A stretch of DNA of 64,000 nt from Candidatus Poribacteria bacterium (GCA_022821065.1 JAJEEK010000008.1:1-64000); one strand, 5' to 3'; shown: positions 8,576 to 18,160, counted from the first letter of the stretch. Numbers and translations: made by a program. The notes: generated by a model from the sequence alone, not told the origin.

Positions 8576-9790
8576 ATGGAAAAACAGTTCAAAGTTAGAG
8601 CAGCGCATTGCGACTATCGCGCAACCGAAGAAGAGATTTATCAGACCCTTCGCCGTATTACCGATCCGTTGACCCGTGCTTGGAAACCGATTGAGAACGC
8701 CAAGAAGGTGGTCATGAAGTTCAATATGATGAAAATGCATGAGCGGATCATCTACTTTGAAGGTCGCCGCCGCGAATTGGTGGACGATGCCACCTGTCGT
8801 GCGGTGCTGCGGTTAATCAAGGAGCACACCACAGCGCAGCTTATCGCGACTGACACGAATCCGTATAACCACGGACACCGGATGCCGCCCGATTTCAATT
8901 ACTTGCACCATTTGAAAGAATTCGACGTAAAATTCGTCGATTCCAACCTACCGCCATTCAAGGATTACGATGTTCCGGGGGGCGGTTCGATGTTTGATCG
9001 CTATACACTGAGTGCCTGTTTCGACGATGCCGATGCTGTTGTTTCTGTGGCGAAGATGAAAAACCACGCCTTCATGGGGATCACCCTCTGTACCAAGAAC
9101 CTGTTCGGACTGCCACCGATGATCCTCCCGGAAGGTAGAACACGAAGTTATTACCACCATCTCATCCGGCTCTCTTATGTGCTTCCTGATCTCGCACTCA
9201 TCACGAAGCCGTGCCTCAATATCATTGATGCGTTGACAGGACAGTGGGGACGCGAATGGGGTGGCGAAGGCAGAATCTGTAACGCGCTCATCGCAGGCGA
9301 TCACCCGATCTCCACGGATACCGTCGGGATGCATCTGATGGGACACGACCCGAAATCCGACTGGCCCACACCACCATTTAAACGCGACCGGAACCACATC
9401 CTCATCGCCGCACAGCGTGGATATGGGACTGTTGACCTTGATGAGATTGATTGGGAGAGTGAAGTTACGGCACCGCTGGCGGAATTTGATTCTGTCGAAA
9501 CGGACACAGCGGAGACGGTTGCTAACTGGCGACGGACAACGTGCGAGCAGGGATTAGTCTATCAGGAAAACCAGAAATCACTCATTGACCGGTATCGTGA
9601 TAACTTCATCTATCTGCAAGATGGTGAGGTGGTCTGGAGCGGACCGGATCCGTCGAATCTCGGTAGTCGTCGGCAGCTGAGCGGAAAAAGAAAGGACAGC
9701 GCACTCTGGCTCAAACTCGTCGATGCCGAAGAACACGAAGGCGAACGGTTTGATGTCTATGACGAGTGTTTGAAAGACTTTGCTGCGTAG
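8576..9790 (+). CDS. DUF362 domain-containing protein
   Basis: The protein has 404 residues from the ATG at 8576, preceded by GGAG at 7 bases; another ATG lies 12 bases upstream at 8564. The region with VVMKFNMM, ADAVVSVAKMKNH, GITLCTKNLFGL and STDTVGMHLMG fits DUF362, a family of unknown biochemical role sometimes fused to ferredoxin domains. No ferredoxin cysteine cluster is present here. No signal peptide is visible, so it is probably cytoplasmic. A strong predicted promoter at 8514-8542 suggests independent transcription. Confidence 0.75.
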   Translation: MEKQFKVRAAHCDYRATEEEIYQTLRRITDPLTRAWKPIENAKKVVMKFNMMKMHERIIYFEGRRRELVDDATCRAVLRLIKEHTTAQLIATDTNPYNHGHRMPPDFNYLHHLKEFDVKFVDSNLPPFKDYDVPGGGSMFDRYTLSACFDDADAVVSVAKMKNHAFMGITLCTKNLFGLPPMILPEGRTRSYYHHLIRLSYVLPDLALITKPCLNIIDALTGQWGREWGGEGRICNALIAGDHPISTDTVGMHLMGHDPKSDWPTPPFKRDRNHILIAAQRGYGTVDLDEIDWESEVTAPLAEFDSVETDTAETVANWRRTTCEQGLVYQENQKSLIDRYRDNFIYLQDGEVVWSGPDPSNLGSRRQLSGKRKDSALWLKLVDAEEHEGERFDVYDECLKDFAA

Positions 9791-9860
9791 TTTTCATGGG
9801 GTTTTGTAGCGTCCACTGTTCGTTTGCGCCATTCACAGGAAACTCAATTTAACAGATAGC

Positions 9861-9906
9861 GAAACCCAACAAAATCGTTGTGTTAGGCGTAAAAGCGTTG
9901 GGTTTC
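9861..9906 (+). terminator. Inverted repeat, possible terminator
   Basis: GAAACCCAAC (9861-9870) pairs perfectly with GTTGGGTTTC (9897-9906) across a 26-base loop, and ACTCATTTTTT follows. The long loop makes it an unusual terminator. The sequence just before (9811-9860) resembles repeats at about 41818 and 49528. Confidence 0.4.
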
Positions 9907-10046
9907 ACTCATTTTTTGTACCTTCAGGTTTTTTAGTGAACTTGATATGTTTCTTTTTTATCAACGTTCTACTTGATTCCCGTTCAACCCAACCTACAAG
10001 ATTCAAGCTTTTTATTGAACTCACGTTATTGTAAGGAGGATCGGAG

Positions 10047-10799
10047 ATGGGTATCACCGACGCACAGAAGAATCAATTAGACGAGCAGGGATGCATCGTC
10101 ATCCCAGACGTGCTTTCCGACGAAGAGATTGAGACCTACAGAGCCGATATACTCCGGTTGGCGGAAGAGGAGAAGCAGAACGGGTTAGCCCGCCAACACA
10201 GCAACGGGTACGGACAGCATGTCCGTTGGCTGGTGAACAAGGGACAGATGTACGAACAACTCGTTGCCCGCCCGAAGGTGATGCCCTTCTTTGAACACCT
10301 GCTTGGTCCCGATTATACGCTTAGCACACTTACCTCCAACATCATTGATCCCGGCGCACCGGATGGTGGCTACCATGTTGATAGCGTCTTAGGGTCTATG
10401 CCGGAACCGCTACCCAGTTTCCCACTGGTCGCCAACAGCCTTTGGTTGCTTGACGATTTTACACCTGAGAACGGCGGCACGCGCCATGTACCCGGTATCC
10501 ATCTCCAACGCATCAAACCGCCTCCCGGCACCACGCATCATCCGGATGAGGTCCGACTCTCTGCCCCGAAAGGTTCCGTGTTTTTGTTCAACGGTGCAAT
10601 CTGGCACTCCGCGGGTGCCAACAAAACCGATCGGCAGCGGATTGCGTTAATCTGTTTCTGCTGTCGCTCTTTCGTCAAACCGATGTTCGACTTCGTGCAT
10701 CATCTCAAGCCGGAGGTCGTCGAACGCGCAACCCCAACCATGCGCCGCATCTACGGCTTCGATTCCCAACCCCAACCGCCGGATCAGTCTAAGCAGTAA
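10047..10799 (+). CDS. Phytanoyl-CoA dioxygenase (PhyH) family protein
   Basis: This 250-residue Fe(II)/2-oxoglutarate oxygenase shows the iron ligands H110-x-D112 (GGYHVDS) and a distal H187 (AIWHSAGANKT), with R198 (DRQRIALI) as the 2-oxoglutarate contact. AAGGAGGA precedes the ATG at good spacing, so the start is secure. The stop is only 11 bases before the large methylase gene, which suggests co-transcription, an odd pairing for a small-molecule oxygenase and a restriction-modification gene. The substrate is unknown. Confidence 0.87.
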   Translation: MGITDAQKNQLDEQGCIVIPDVLSDEEIETYRADILRLAEEEKQNGLARQHSNGYGQHVRWLVNKGQMYEQLVARPKVMPFFEHLLGPDYTLSTLTSNIIDPGAPDGGYHVDSVLGSMPEPLPSFPLVANSLWLLDDFTPENGGTRHVPGIHLQRIKPPPGTTHHPDEVRLSAPKGSVFLFNGAIWHSAGANKTDRQRIALICFCCRSFVKPMFDFVHHLKPEVVERATPTMRRIYGFDSQPQPPDQSKQ

Positions 10800-10810
10800 C
10801 AAGAAATATT

Positions 10811-13768
10811 ATGCCCAACCGCCGCGAAACAACAATTACAAACGAATTGGTGAACATCCTGCGAAACATGCGCCACGGATGGGAACTCGAAACAGAGGTC
10901 AACGCTTTCATCCGAGGCAACAGCGAACTCGATGCCATTGTGATTGAACGCGGCAGAGAACCTGTCGGCATTGAAGCCAAATTCGCTACGACGACTAACG
11001 CCAAAAATCTTATAACACAAGCGGAGACGAGACTCGTGCTTGAACTCGAAACGGAATACCACGTCGTCGGGAAAACCCTCAACAACGTCATGGCAATCCT
11101 GTACCCTGACCGTTTTAAGACAATACCCGGAAAGGATATCAATCTACGCCTACGCACCGCTGACGATCTACAATACAAACTTGTCAATACCGTCGGTGAT
11201 GCCGTTGCACACTTCCCAGAAAATGGATGGGCAAAAGGCACGGTAGGCGACATCGCAAACGCGCTCCACATCGGTGCAATGCCAAACTCTCATCTTGAAG
11301 CGGCAGCGGAAGAGATGGAGAAAAGTATCAACAAGGCAGCTTATCTACTTGAAGATGCTATCATTGATCATCCTGCCATCGCGAAAAAAATTGAGACAAT
11401 TCTGCACCAAGAGGTTTCCTCTAAAACGAAAGATAACTCACAAGAAAAACCGAACGTCCAGACCCTCCGCATGGCAGCCTTGATTATCACCGATGCGTTT
11501 GTCTTCCAAAGTTCCCTCGCCGGTAAAGCGGAGATGGAATCTGTCCGCTCACTCCGACAACTCCTACCGATAATTGATTATGCCGATGTTATTGAAGATT
11601 GGAACACGATTCTCAAGGTTAACTACCGTCCAATCTTTGAGGATGCACGTAACCTCGTTGAAGCACTCGCGACGGACGACAGACTTGTCAAACATATCTT
11701 AAAACTGCTATGCGAAGCTGCCAAAGACCTTGTTGATACCGGTATCGCGCAGATTCATGAACTTGCTGGTATTGTGTTCCAAAAACTTATCACTGATAGG
11801 AAATACGTTAAGGCGAACTATACGCTCCCCGAAAGCGCGGTGCTGCTCTCCACGCTTGTGATGCCTGAACTGCCAAGAGGTAAACTCCCGAAGGTAGCAG
11901 ACTTCGCTTGTGGAACAGGCGCGCTCCTCAACGGTGTTTATCAACGTATCTTGTCTCTGTATGAGCAATCGCGTGGAAATGGCAGAAACATTCACCAAAA
12001 GATGCTTAAGGAAAATATTGGCGGTGCAGATATTATGCCGAATGCCACACACTTGACAGCTGCTGCTCTTGCCAGCACGTATACAGATATCAAACTCGCG
12101 GATACCCGCATCCTGACCGCACCCTACGGGCTTATGGAGGACGGTAGTTATGCGATAGGTTCACTGGAATTGCTTGATGACATGAAACTATTTGATATGG
12201 ATGCTAAACAGATTGGAGGCAAAGAGAACACAGTAGTTAAATTCCAACAAGCTTTCCAACACTTTGAATTTGATATTGTTATACAGAATCCTCCGTTTAC
12301 TAGAGGGGGATCAGATAGCAACACTGATGTCCCGAAATCCACATTCCAAGGAAGTGACCGCCCTGAGGAAGAACAGAAAATGATGCAAGCAGCACTGAAG
12401 CTTAAAGACAGAAGAGTATCCGATGGAATTGCTGATTTTGCTCCCAATTTTGTTGACCTTGCGGACAAGAAACTTAAGCGTGGCGGGACGATGGGATTCA
12501 TTCTACTATTGACAGTATTAAGATCACCTATTACACAAAAAATTAGAGATATGTGGGCAACCGAATATCACAATGTTGTCGTAATAACTATGGCGCAAGC
12601 AGGGGCTGCAGATTGTGCATTCTCTGCAGACACGAAAAAGGCGGAATGCATCGTCGTTGCGACAAAGGGTGTAAGAGAAAACACTGGACGCGGTAAATTC
12701 GTCTGTTTGAATCACAGACCTCAAAGTCCACTTGAAGCTATGGAAATCGCAAATCAGATATCCAAGAGCAGTGGCACGCGGAAACTTGAAGATGCCCCGA
12801 GTGGTGGAGATATCGTCAGCGTCGGTAACGTGAAGAGTGGCCAAATGTTAGACTGCCCCATCAAAGCTGGTGTTGCCTGGGTTGCAACACGGGCGCGCTC
12901 GATGGCATTGCTACAGAGTGCACATAAACTCAAGGCCGGATCCCTGCATCTTCCTATGGAAAGAGAACCTATCCCTGTTGATATTTGTCAAGTGCAACAT
13001 ATAGCACAAGTTGGCTCAGCAGATTTGTACAGAAAAAAGAACGGCCCATTTATCATGTTAGACGGATATGAACCGAACAGTGATGGTTACCCTGCGCTAT
13101 GGAAAGTTAAAGCTCCTTCGCAGCGGTCAATAATGGCTGAACCAAATGCGACCGCGATTCCTCGTTCAGATGAGAACGCGACCGTTAAGCGGGCTTTAGA
13201 TTGCAACAGTAAGACCCACTACCACATCAATATGAGATTCACCTCAAACTCTATGCTTTCTTCTTTCACTGAGGAACCATCCATTGGAATACGTTCAATG
13301 ATAAATGTTTTGCTCAATGATCGGCGACATGAAATTGCGTGGACGCTTTGGTGCAACTCAACGCTAGGGTTTTTCTGCCACTGGTTGCACAGCAGCAAAC
13401 AAGATATGGGACGTGGCACACTACGTCAGCAGACGTTAAAGACGCTACCGACGCTGGATGTTCGTAAACTCTCTGACAAACAATTAACGAATGCTAATGC
13501 ACTCTTTGAACGTCTTAAATATAAACGAATGTTGCCAGTCAATGAGTGTGCTTATGACCTCATGCGCGAGGAATTAGATTGTTTACTGCTAACTGAAGTG
13601 TTAGGAATTACGAGCGACAACGTGCTTAAATCTATGCGGACGCTGCGCGAGATGCTCTGCGCCGAACCGAGCATCCACGGAGGGAAACAGGATAAATGTG
13701 ACCTTGATGCAGAGTTGGCGAAGCTTAAGCAGAAGGGTATCCGTTTTCCGAAGTGGTATGTTGATTAA
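10811..13768 (+). CDS. N6-adenine DNA methylase with N-terminal nuclease motif
   Basis: This 985-residue protein looks like a single-chain restriction-modification enzyme (type IIG/IIL-like). The N-terminus has a PD-(D/E)XK pattern: D41 in SELDAIVIE and E55-x-K57 in GIEAKF. A helical region leads to the methyltransferase core, with SAM motif ADFACGTGALL near residue 364 and catalytic NPPF near 493. The remaining ~400 residues are the expected place for target recognition. Type I systems instead use separate HsdR and HsdS genes, and none is present. It starts 11 bases after a PhyH gene, and the DUF6602-like gene follows 36 bases downstream. Catalytic activity and target site are inference. Confidence 0.8.
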   Translation: MPNRRETTITNELVNILRNMRHGWELETEVNAFIRGNSELDAIVIERGREPVGIEAKFATTTNAKNLITQAETRLVLELETEYHVVGKTLNNVMAILYPDRFKTIPGKDINLRLRTADDLQYKLVNTVGDAVAHFPENGWAKGTVGDIANALHIGAMPNSHLEAAAEEMEKSINKAAYLLEDAIIDHPAIAKKIETILHQEVSSKTKDNSQEKPNVQTLRMAALIITDAFVFQSSLAGKAEMESVRSLRQLLPIIDYADVIEDWNTILKVNYRPIFEDARNLVEALATDDRLVKHILKLLCEAAKDLVDTGIAQIHELAGIVFQKLITDRKYVKANYTLPESAVLLSTLVMPELPRGKLPKVADFACGTGALLNGVYQRILSLYEQSRGNGRNIHQKMLKENIGGADIMPNATHLTAAALASTYTDIKLADTRILTAPYGLMEDGSYAIGSLELLDDMKLFDMDAKQIGGKENTVVKFQQAFQHFEFDIVIQNPPFTRGGSDSNTDVPKSTFQGSDRPEEEQKMMQAALKLKDRRVSDGIADFAPNFVDLADKKLKRGGTMGFILLLTVLRSPITQKIRDMWATEYHNVVVITMAQAGAADCAFSADTKKAECIVVATKGVRENTGRGKFVCLNHRPQSPLEAMEIANQISKSSGTRKLEDAPSGGDIVSVGNVKSGQMLDCPIKAGVAWVATRARSMALLQSAHKLKAGSLHLPMEREPIPVDICQVQHIAQVGSADLYRKKNGPFIMLDGYEPNSDGYPALWKVKAPSQRSIMAEPNATAIPRSDENATVKRALDCNSKTHYHINMRFTSNSMLSSFTEEPSIGIRSMINVLLNDRRHEIAWTLWCNSTLGFFCHWLHSSKQDMGRGTLRQQTLKTLPTLDVRKLSDKQLTNANALFERLKYKRMLPVNECAYDLMREELDCLLLTEVLGITSDNVLKSMRTLREMLCAEPSIHGGKQDKCDLDAELAKLKQKGIRFPKWYVD

Positions 13769-13804
13769 ATCAAACTGTCTGCAAGACATCCGGAGATATA
13801 AATT

Positions 13805-14614
13805 ATGCCAAACAAACGCTATCAAGAAATGCTGTTATCATCTCAGGAAAAACTAGACATATCTGCTGAGCAAATCAGAAATTTAATTCCTACTTCAGGT
13901 GAAGTAGGGACACTAATTGAAGAAATGTTTAGATCTTATCTAGCAGAAATATTACCCGAAAAAATAGGTGTATCACATGGATTTGTAATGGACTCAGATG
14001 GTGGTGAGTCACAGCAAATGGATATTATTTTGTACGATAAAATGAGTACACCTCGTATTTTTACAAGTACCGCTGCTAATGTATTTCCAGTTGAAGCTAC
14101 ATACGCTTGTGGTGAAATTAAAACGCGCTTTAACACAAAAGAATTAGAAGATAGTTTAAAGAAATGTTTAAGCTACAAGAATCTACACCGAAAAGCCTAT
14201 TTCTCTGGTCGTAAAATCATCGTGAACACCCATAAATTATTCGGAGAAGAAAAAGAACATTGGGAATCAATATTCTTTTCTATCTCTGTTGAAAGTATGG
14301 CTGGCGATCAAGTGTTAGTGGAATACCAACGGATCGTGGAAGCAAATAACTTGCCTGTTCATAAGAGAATAGACACGATGTTTTCATTAGATCGTACTAA
14401 TGGTAAAAATATTATAGCAAACTATAATGGAGGGTATGATTTTCTTCCTAGCGAGAATAGTAAATTACACGCTATATTTGTGGAAAAATCTTGGGCGTTA
14501 TTTGTCAATCTATTGCTGAGATACATGGTTCACGCACAAACAGAACCAATCAATATGTTAGCTTATAGCGGAAAGTCTCTTTGCGATTACGGAAACTATA
14601 AAACCCCCTCCTAA
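13805..14614 (+). CDS. DUF6602-like putative nuclease
   Basis: The 269-residue product resembles DUF6602 proteins found near restriction and other defence genes. A PD-(D/E)XK-type pattern is visible: D73 in QQMDIILYD, then E104-x-K106 in ACGEIKTRF. It is clearly AT-richer than its neighbours, a sign of transfer. It follows the large methylase by 36 bases and probably belongs to the same unit. It may be a second effector or accessory nuclease; DNA cleavage is inferred only from the motif. Confidence 0.6.
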   Translation: MPNKRYQEMLLSSQEKLDISAEQIRNLIPTSGEVGTLIEEMFRSYLAEILPEKIGVSHGFVMDSDGGESQQMDIILYDKMSTPRIFTSTAANVFPVEATYACGEIKTRFNTKELEDSLKKCLSYKNLHRKAYFSGRKIIVNTHKLFGEEKEHWESIFFSISVESMAGDQVLVEYQRIVEANNLPVHKRIDTMFSLDRTNGKNIIANYNGGYDFLPSENSKLHAIFVEKSWALFVNLLLRYMVHAQTEPINMLAYSGKSLCDYGNYKTPS

Positions 14615-14680
14615 AGTATATCGCCCCTCTGAAACTCAAGAGTGGAAACCCAAATTTCCTTGGACAAGTGAAATACCAGC

Positions 14681-14710
14681 TTGACCTTCCTAGATCATGT
14701 ATGTTATAAT
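14681..14710 (+). promoter_or_regulatory. Strong predicted promoter for the DUF433 gene
   Basis: TTGACC (14681-14686), 18 bp and TATAAT (14705-14710) form a near-consensus promoter. It lies inside a possible longer reading frame starting at 14681, which argues for the shorter DUF433 protein starting at 14798. Confidence 0.65.
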
Positions 14711-14797
14711 TCTGAAACAATCACCGACTTAGTTCAGACCACAAGACCACCTAAAGTGAATTCCACTCAGACTTTATTCCGAGCGAGGATACAGCAC

Positions 14798-15196
14798 ATG
14801 CACATCGAAACTTATTTTGATTTCTTGGCAGAAAATGATATTCGTATTAAGGGAACACGTATAGGTATTGAAACTGTCCTGGACGAGTATATTCACGAGG
14901 GCAAAACAGCAGAGGCAATCGCTGATCGTTACCATACGGTTACACTGGAACAGGTTTACGCTACAATCCTATATTATCTGCAAAACCGAGAAAAAGTGGG
15001 TGCATATTTGGAAGGTTATCTGGAATACTGCCGGAAGGCACGAGAAGAATACGAGAAAAATCCGCCCCCTGGTGTTATTCGCCTGCGTAAGATTTTAGCG
15101 GAAAGACGGAAAACTTCTGATAGTTCACGCCCGGACATCCCGAAAAGCAGTTCCGAAAGCATAACACCATCTCCACCCAAATATGAACCGGAATAA
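14798..15196 (+). CDS. DUF433 domain protein
   Basis: The 132-residue protein has a DUF433 domain, a small winged-helix-like fold often acting as the antitoxin-side partner of DUF5615 PIN-like proteins. Visible features are IRIKGTRIGIETVLDEYI, then EAIADRYHTVTLEQVYATIL. The charged C-terminal tail is rich in Lys, Pro and Ser. The start at 14798 has GAGGAT upstream and a promoter at 14681-14710. No DUF5615 partner follows, so it may be an orphan. Confidence 0.75.
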   Translation: MHIETYFDFLAENDIRIKGTRIGIETVLDEYIHEGKTAEAIADRYHTVTLEQVYATILYYLQNREKVGAYLEGYLEYCRKAREEYEKNPPPGVIRLRKILAERRKTSDSSRPDIPKSSSESITPSPPKYEPE

Positions 15197-15216
15197 AGAT
15201 ACTAAGGCAAATTCTT

Positions 15217-15239
15217 AGGCGAGGTTACAAACCTCGCCT
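15217..15239 (+). terminator. Perfect hairpin after the DUF433 gene
   Basis: AGGCGAGGTT (15217-15226) pairs with AACCTCGCCT (15230-15239) across a 3-base loop. There is no T-tract, so it may be a repeat or RNA-stability hairpin instead. It lies between a plus-strand and a minus-strand gene end. Confidence 0.45.
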
Positions 15240-15273
15240 GCAGAAATGAGAAAAAGGATGGGACTTTCCAAAA

Positions 15274-16062
15274 TTAGTTCCGTTCAGACACTGACCGCTT
15301 GAGTGCTCCCCACGTTACCGCCAGTTTTCCAACGGGTTCAACCGCCAACGCCAGTGTATGCAACCGCCTCACTTCTTCATCACTTAGTGCCCCTTCAAAA
15401 ATGGCGACCTCATCAATAGCACCGGCGTACCAGATACCGCCTAAGTGCTGTGTGTAGGCGATTGTCGGCTTTTGCCCCGCACCGTAAGCGATACTGATGG
15501 GATCGGGTGCTGGAGTCGTCTTTTTGAGTTCACCATCCAAGTAGATTCGGACGGACTTTTCGCTCTCAACAACACCGACGACATGATGCCACTCGCCATC
15601 AGTCGGAAACGGGACATAAGCGGAGGGCCAATGCTTCGCCGCGTTTGCCGTGTCCGCTCGGATCCAGATGCCGACATTGTTGTTATCAAGCAGCTGGATA
15701 CCGTAGTTGTATTTGTCATAGATCGGATTTCGTGTGCCAAGGGTCGGCTTAATAATCGCTTCCATCGTTACGGAAGGGAAGAAGATGTCCTCAGTCATAC
15801 GTATCAAATCAACGGCACCATCAAAATCGAGTGCCTCACTGCGAAATCCGTCGATTTGTTTGGGTTTACCGGTAATAGTGCCGGTGTTTTTTCCGAAAAC
15901 ATCTTCAACGTCATTTCCTTGCACGGTGTTTTTGTCAAGCGTCCAAAGTGCCGCAAGCCCCATTTTCTTTCTTGGATCCTCGGCTGCTGTGGACTGGATC
16001 ATTGTGATCGTAACTACGAAACCGACGAAAAGCAGAACGGAGAGAGACAATTTCGTTTTCAT
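15274..16062 (-). CDS. Secreted LamG/concanavalin-fold protein
   Basis: The 262-residue protein begins with a signal peptide (hydrophobic 6-22, likely cleavage after TAA near 27). It continues as a LamG-like jelly roll: ALDFDGAVDLIRM, TMEAIIKPT, GEWHHVVGVVE, VRIYLDGELK and GAIDEVAIFEGALSDEEV. Such domains bind glycans. The C-terminal tail LAVTWGALKRS matches LAVTWSTLKQS of the LamG protein at 17337. AGGAGG precedes the ATG on the minus strand. With the neighbouring pectate lyase it suggests an extracellular polysaccharide module. Confidence 0.85.
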   Translation of the reverse strand: MKTKLSLSVLLFVGFVVTITMIQSTAAEDPRKKMGLAALWTLDKNTVQGNDVEDVFGKNTGTITGKPKQIDGFRSEALDFDGAVDLIRMTEDIFFPSVTMEAIIKPTLGTRNPIYDKYNYGIQLLDNNNVGIWIRADTANAAKHWPSAYVPFPTDGEWHHVVGVVESEKSVRIYLDGELKKTTPAPDPISIAYGAGQKPTIAYTQHLGGIWYAGAIDEVAIFEGALSDEEVRRLHTLALAVEPVGKLAVTWGALKRSVSERN

Positions 16063-16144
16063 GAATCGTTCCTCCTGAGATGTTGTCGTAAATCGTATAA
16101 ACTGTTACAATAGTTAGGTCCATGGGGTTCTCCTTTTCAAAAAT

Positions 16145-16173
16145 ACTATACAGGAAATCCAATGGTTTAGCAA
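16145..16173 (-). promoter_or_regulatory. Possible minus-strand promoter
   Basis: On the minus strand TTGCTA, 17 bp and TATAGT lie about 85 bases upstream of the LamG start at 16062. The -35 is weak; support is moderate. Confidence 0.4.
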
Positions 16174-16244
16174 GTGGAAACTTGCGTTATTAATGCTATG
16201 TGAATTATACACTGCACGCTGAATCCAACAGACATGACAATCGG

Positions 16245-17291
16245 TTATTCCTTTGGAAGTTTGTGTTTTTCTCTCCACCGTGGGTAGTCATCTGCGAGGA
16301 TCTTGGCGGGCCATCCCCCGTAGTAAGCGTATCCGGTGCGGCGTTCCTGAGTAATCTCGGAAAACGCGTAGCGGACCACTGAATCGTGGTCGAGAAAAAT
16401 TGGACGGTTGCTGCCGAGTTCGTAGAAACGCGCCCAGAGCGGTCCTGTGTCGGCATCCGCTACGACCCGCCTATCGTTCTGCCCCTCTGCGTTGGTGAAC
16501 TTCTCAAGTCGTATGCTGTGGATAATAACGCTCCCGAACCACTCGACGGCTCCTTCGACAGCGGCGATAATCTCTGGCGTAGGTTCTTCTATTGACATCA
16601 GGAATCGTACGATGCCGACACTTTCGGCACCTGAGAGCGACGGCGGTTCATAGGCACGTGCCCACGCAGGTGCAAGCGTTTTCTCGTCATGCTGCGCACA
16701 CCAGACTGTGAGGTTGCCATTCTGCTTGATTTGCGTCTGCAGGATGCAGTCGATGCCCTTGGTTACAGCAGCTTCAGCCTTAGTGCGGTCCTCCGTTTTC
16801 ATGAACCGATAGTCGGAAGATTCAGCAACATCTCGGAGAAGTTCGAGAATGCGGACCATAGCATTGTCATTGAACGTGATATGACGATTGTAATTTTTAC
16901 TTAGCGGATAATACTGTGGCCACCCGCCATTCGGATATTGCGCTTCAAGGATATGCGAAAGACCTTTGAGAAATGCTTGTTCGTAGCGTGGCTCGTTTGT
17001 CGCACGGAACGCACGGGCAAGAAACCGTAGTTCGCCAGTCGTCGCACTGTTGTCGAATGTTCCGCGCAGATCCTCATTTTTACCATCAAACGGCTCAGAG
17101 GCCGTGTCCCTATTCTTGGGCCAATCGCCGTGCGGTGTCTGCCAGGTGAGGACGTTGTCGGCAATACGGCGACCTTCCTCGCTCTGGAACCATTCATCGG
17201 ATTGCTTCGCGTATTCGGACGGAACGGTTGCCTCGGAAGCTGATAGAAACAAAAGAAGCAAGATATAGAGAGTCGTAAATCGTAGGGTCAT
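16245..17291 (-). CDS. Pectate lyase, family PL10-like
   Basis: The 348-residue secreted protein has an N-terminal signal peptide ending near SASEA. It carries PL10/PelA-type segments: WQTPHGDWPKN, FDNSATTGELRFLARA, YPNGGWPQYYPL, ITFNDNAMVRILELL and ARAYEPPSLSGAES. PL10 enzymes cleave polygalacturonate by beta-elimination. Length is normal for the family. It is flanked on both sides by LamG proteins on the same strand (45 bases from the upstream gene), which points to joint use on an acidic polysaccharide. Substrate range beyond pectate is not resolved. Confidence 0.87.
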   Translation of the reverse strand: MTLRFTTLYILLLLFLSASEATVPSEYAKQSDEWFQSEEGRRIADNVLTWQTPHGDWPKNRDTASEPFDGKNEDLRGTFDNSATTGELRFLARAFRATNEPRYEQAFLKGLSHILEAQYPNGGWPQYYPLSKNYNRHITFNDNAMVRILELLRDVAESSDYRFMKTEDRTKAEAAVTKGIDCILQTQIKQNGNLTVWCAQHDEKTLAPAWARAYEPPSLSGAESVGIVRFLMSIEEPTPEIIAAVEGAVEWFGSVIIHSIRLEKFTNAEGQNDRRVVADADTGPLWARFYELGSNRPIFLDHDSVVRYAFSEITQERRTGYAYYGGWPAKILADDYPRWREKHKLPKE

Positions 17292-17336
17292 GATAGTACC
17301 TTCTCGTTAGTAGGATGAACACGCTTTTTTCAACCG

Positions 17337-18137
17337 TTAGTTCCGTTTGTTTATTGACTGCTTTAGTGTACTCCACGTTACGGCGAGTTTACCCGATGCC
17401 TCGACTGCCAATGCGTCTCTCATATTCATGGTGATGTCTCGGATCTCATCAGTAGTCAATGCCTGACTGAAGATCGCGACTTCATCAATGATGCCCGCCA
17501 TGAAATCGCCTCTGACGGCACCCCAGCGTCCGATTCTTATCGGTTCTGTATTATGATCGGGTGGAATATCGGTCGCGGTTTCGCCTTCCATCTCACCGTC
17601 CATATAAGCGCGGAGCATCTTGCCATCATAAGTTGCGGCGACGTGATGCCATTTACCGTCGGCAGCGACTGTTGTGCTAAAGGCTGTTTTCCAGTTAGCA
17701 CCTGTCGTGTAGTTCACGCCCAGCAATTTCGTATCACCAGCAATAAAGACCCCGTAATTCCTCGGTCTCCCAGCGATAGGTTCTTTCCCCACTACAGTTT
17801 GCCACTTACCATTCGGGTTCGTTTTGATCCACGCCGATATCGTGTAAGCGGTGAGATTGAAGACCTCCTCGTGTCGGATTTCCACGATATTACCGTTTCC
17901 GTCGAAATCGAGCGCTCTGCCTATCTTGCCCGGCACCCGTTTCGCGCCCATAATATCGCCGTCATGCCCGTTACCGGATGCGTCCTCTGCGGTATCGCCT
18001 CCGTTCTCATCAAAAAGCCATGCGGCAATGAGTGCATCCTCCAACACATCCGCCGTGGATGTAGTGATGCTGATACATAACAGACCGATTAGCACAATCA
18101 AACCTATTGTTGTTATTCTCCAAAAAGTCGTTATCAT
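17337..18137 (-). CDS. Secreted LamG/concanavalin-fold protein
   Basis: The 266-residue product starts at the ATG at 18137, preceded by AAAGGAAG; a longer frame adds seven residues from 18158. It has a signal peptide or signal anchor (TTIGLIVLIGLLCISITTS) and a LamG domain with LDFDGNGNIVEI, TISAWIKT, GKWHHVAATYDG, LRAYMDGEMEG and GIIDEVAIFSQALTTDEI. The C-terminal tail LAVTWSTLKQS is shared with the LamG protein at 15274. It lies upstream of the pectate lyase and probably starts this cassette. It is likely secreted and glycan binding. Confidence 0.83.
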   Translation of the reverse strand: MITTFWRITTIGLIVLIGLLCISITTSTADVLEDALIAAWLFDENGGDTAEDASGNGHDGDIMGAKRVPGKIGRALDFDGNGNIVEIRHEEVFNLTAYTISAWIKTNPNGKWQTVVGKEPIAGRPRNYGVFIAGDTKLLGVNYTTGANWKTAFSTTVAADGKWHHVAATYDGKMLRAYMDGEMEGETATDIPPDHNTEPIRIGRWGAVRGDFMAGIIDEVAIFSQALTTDEIRDITMNMRDALAVEASGKLAVTWSTLKQSINKRN

Positions 18138-18160
18138 TTTTTCTTCCTTTCGTAGCATTG

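Noticed and set aside
14681..14797. An N-terminal extension of the DUF433 protein
   Set aside because: It overlaps the predicted -35 and -10 boxes and is not family-like.
15445..16113. A 222-codon plus-strand frame
   Set aside because: It is antisense to the LamG gene, which has a signal peptide, domain motifs and a strong ribosome site.
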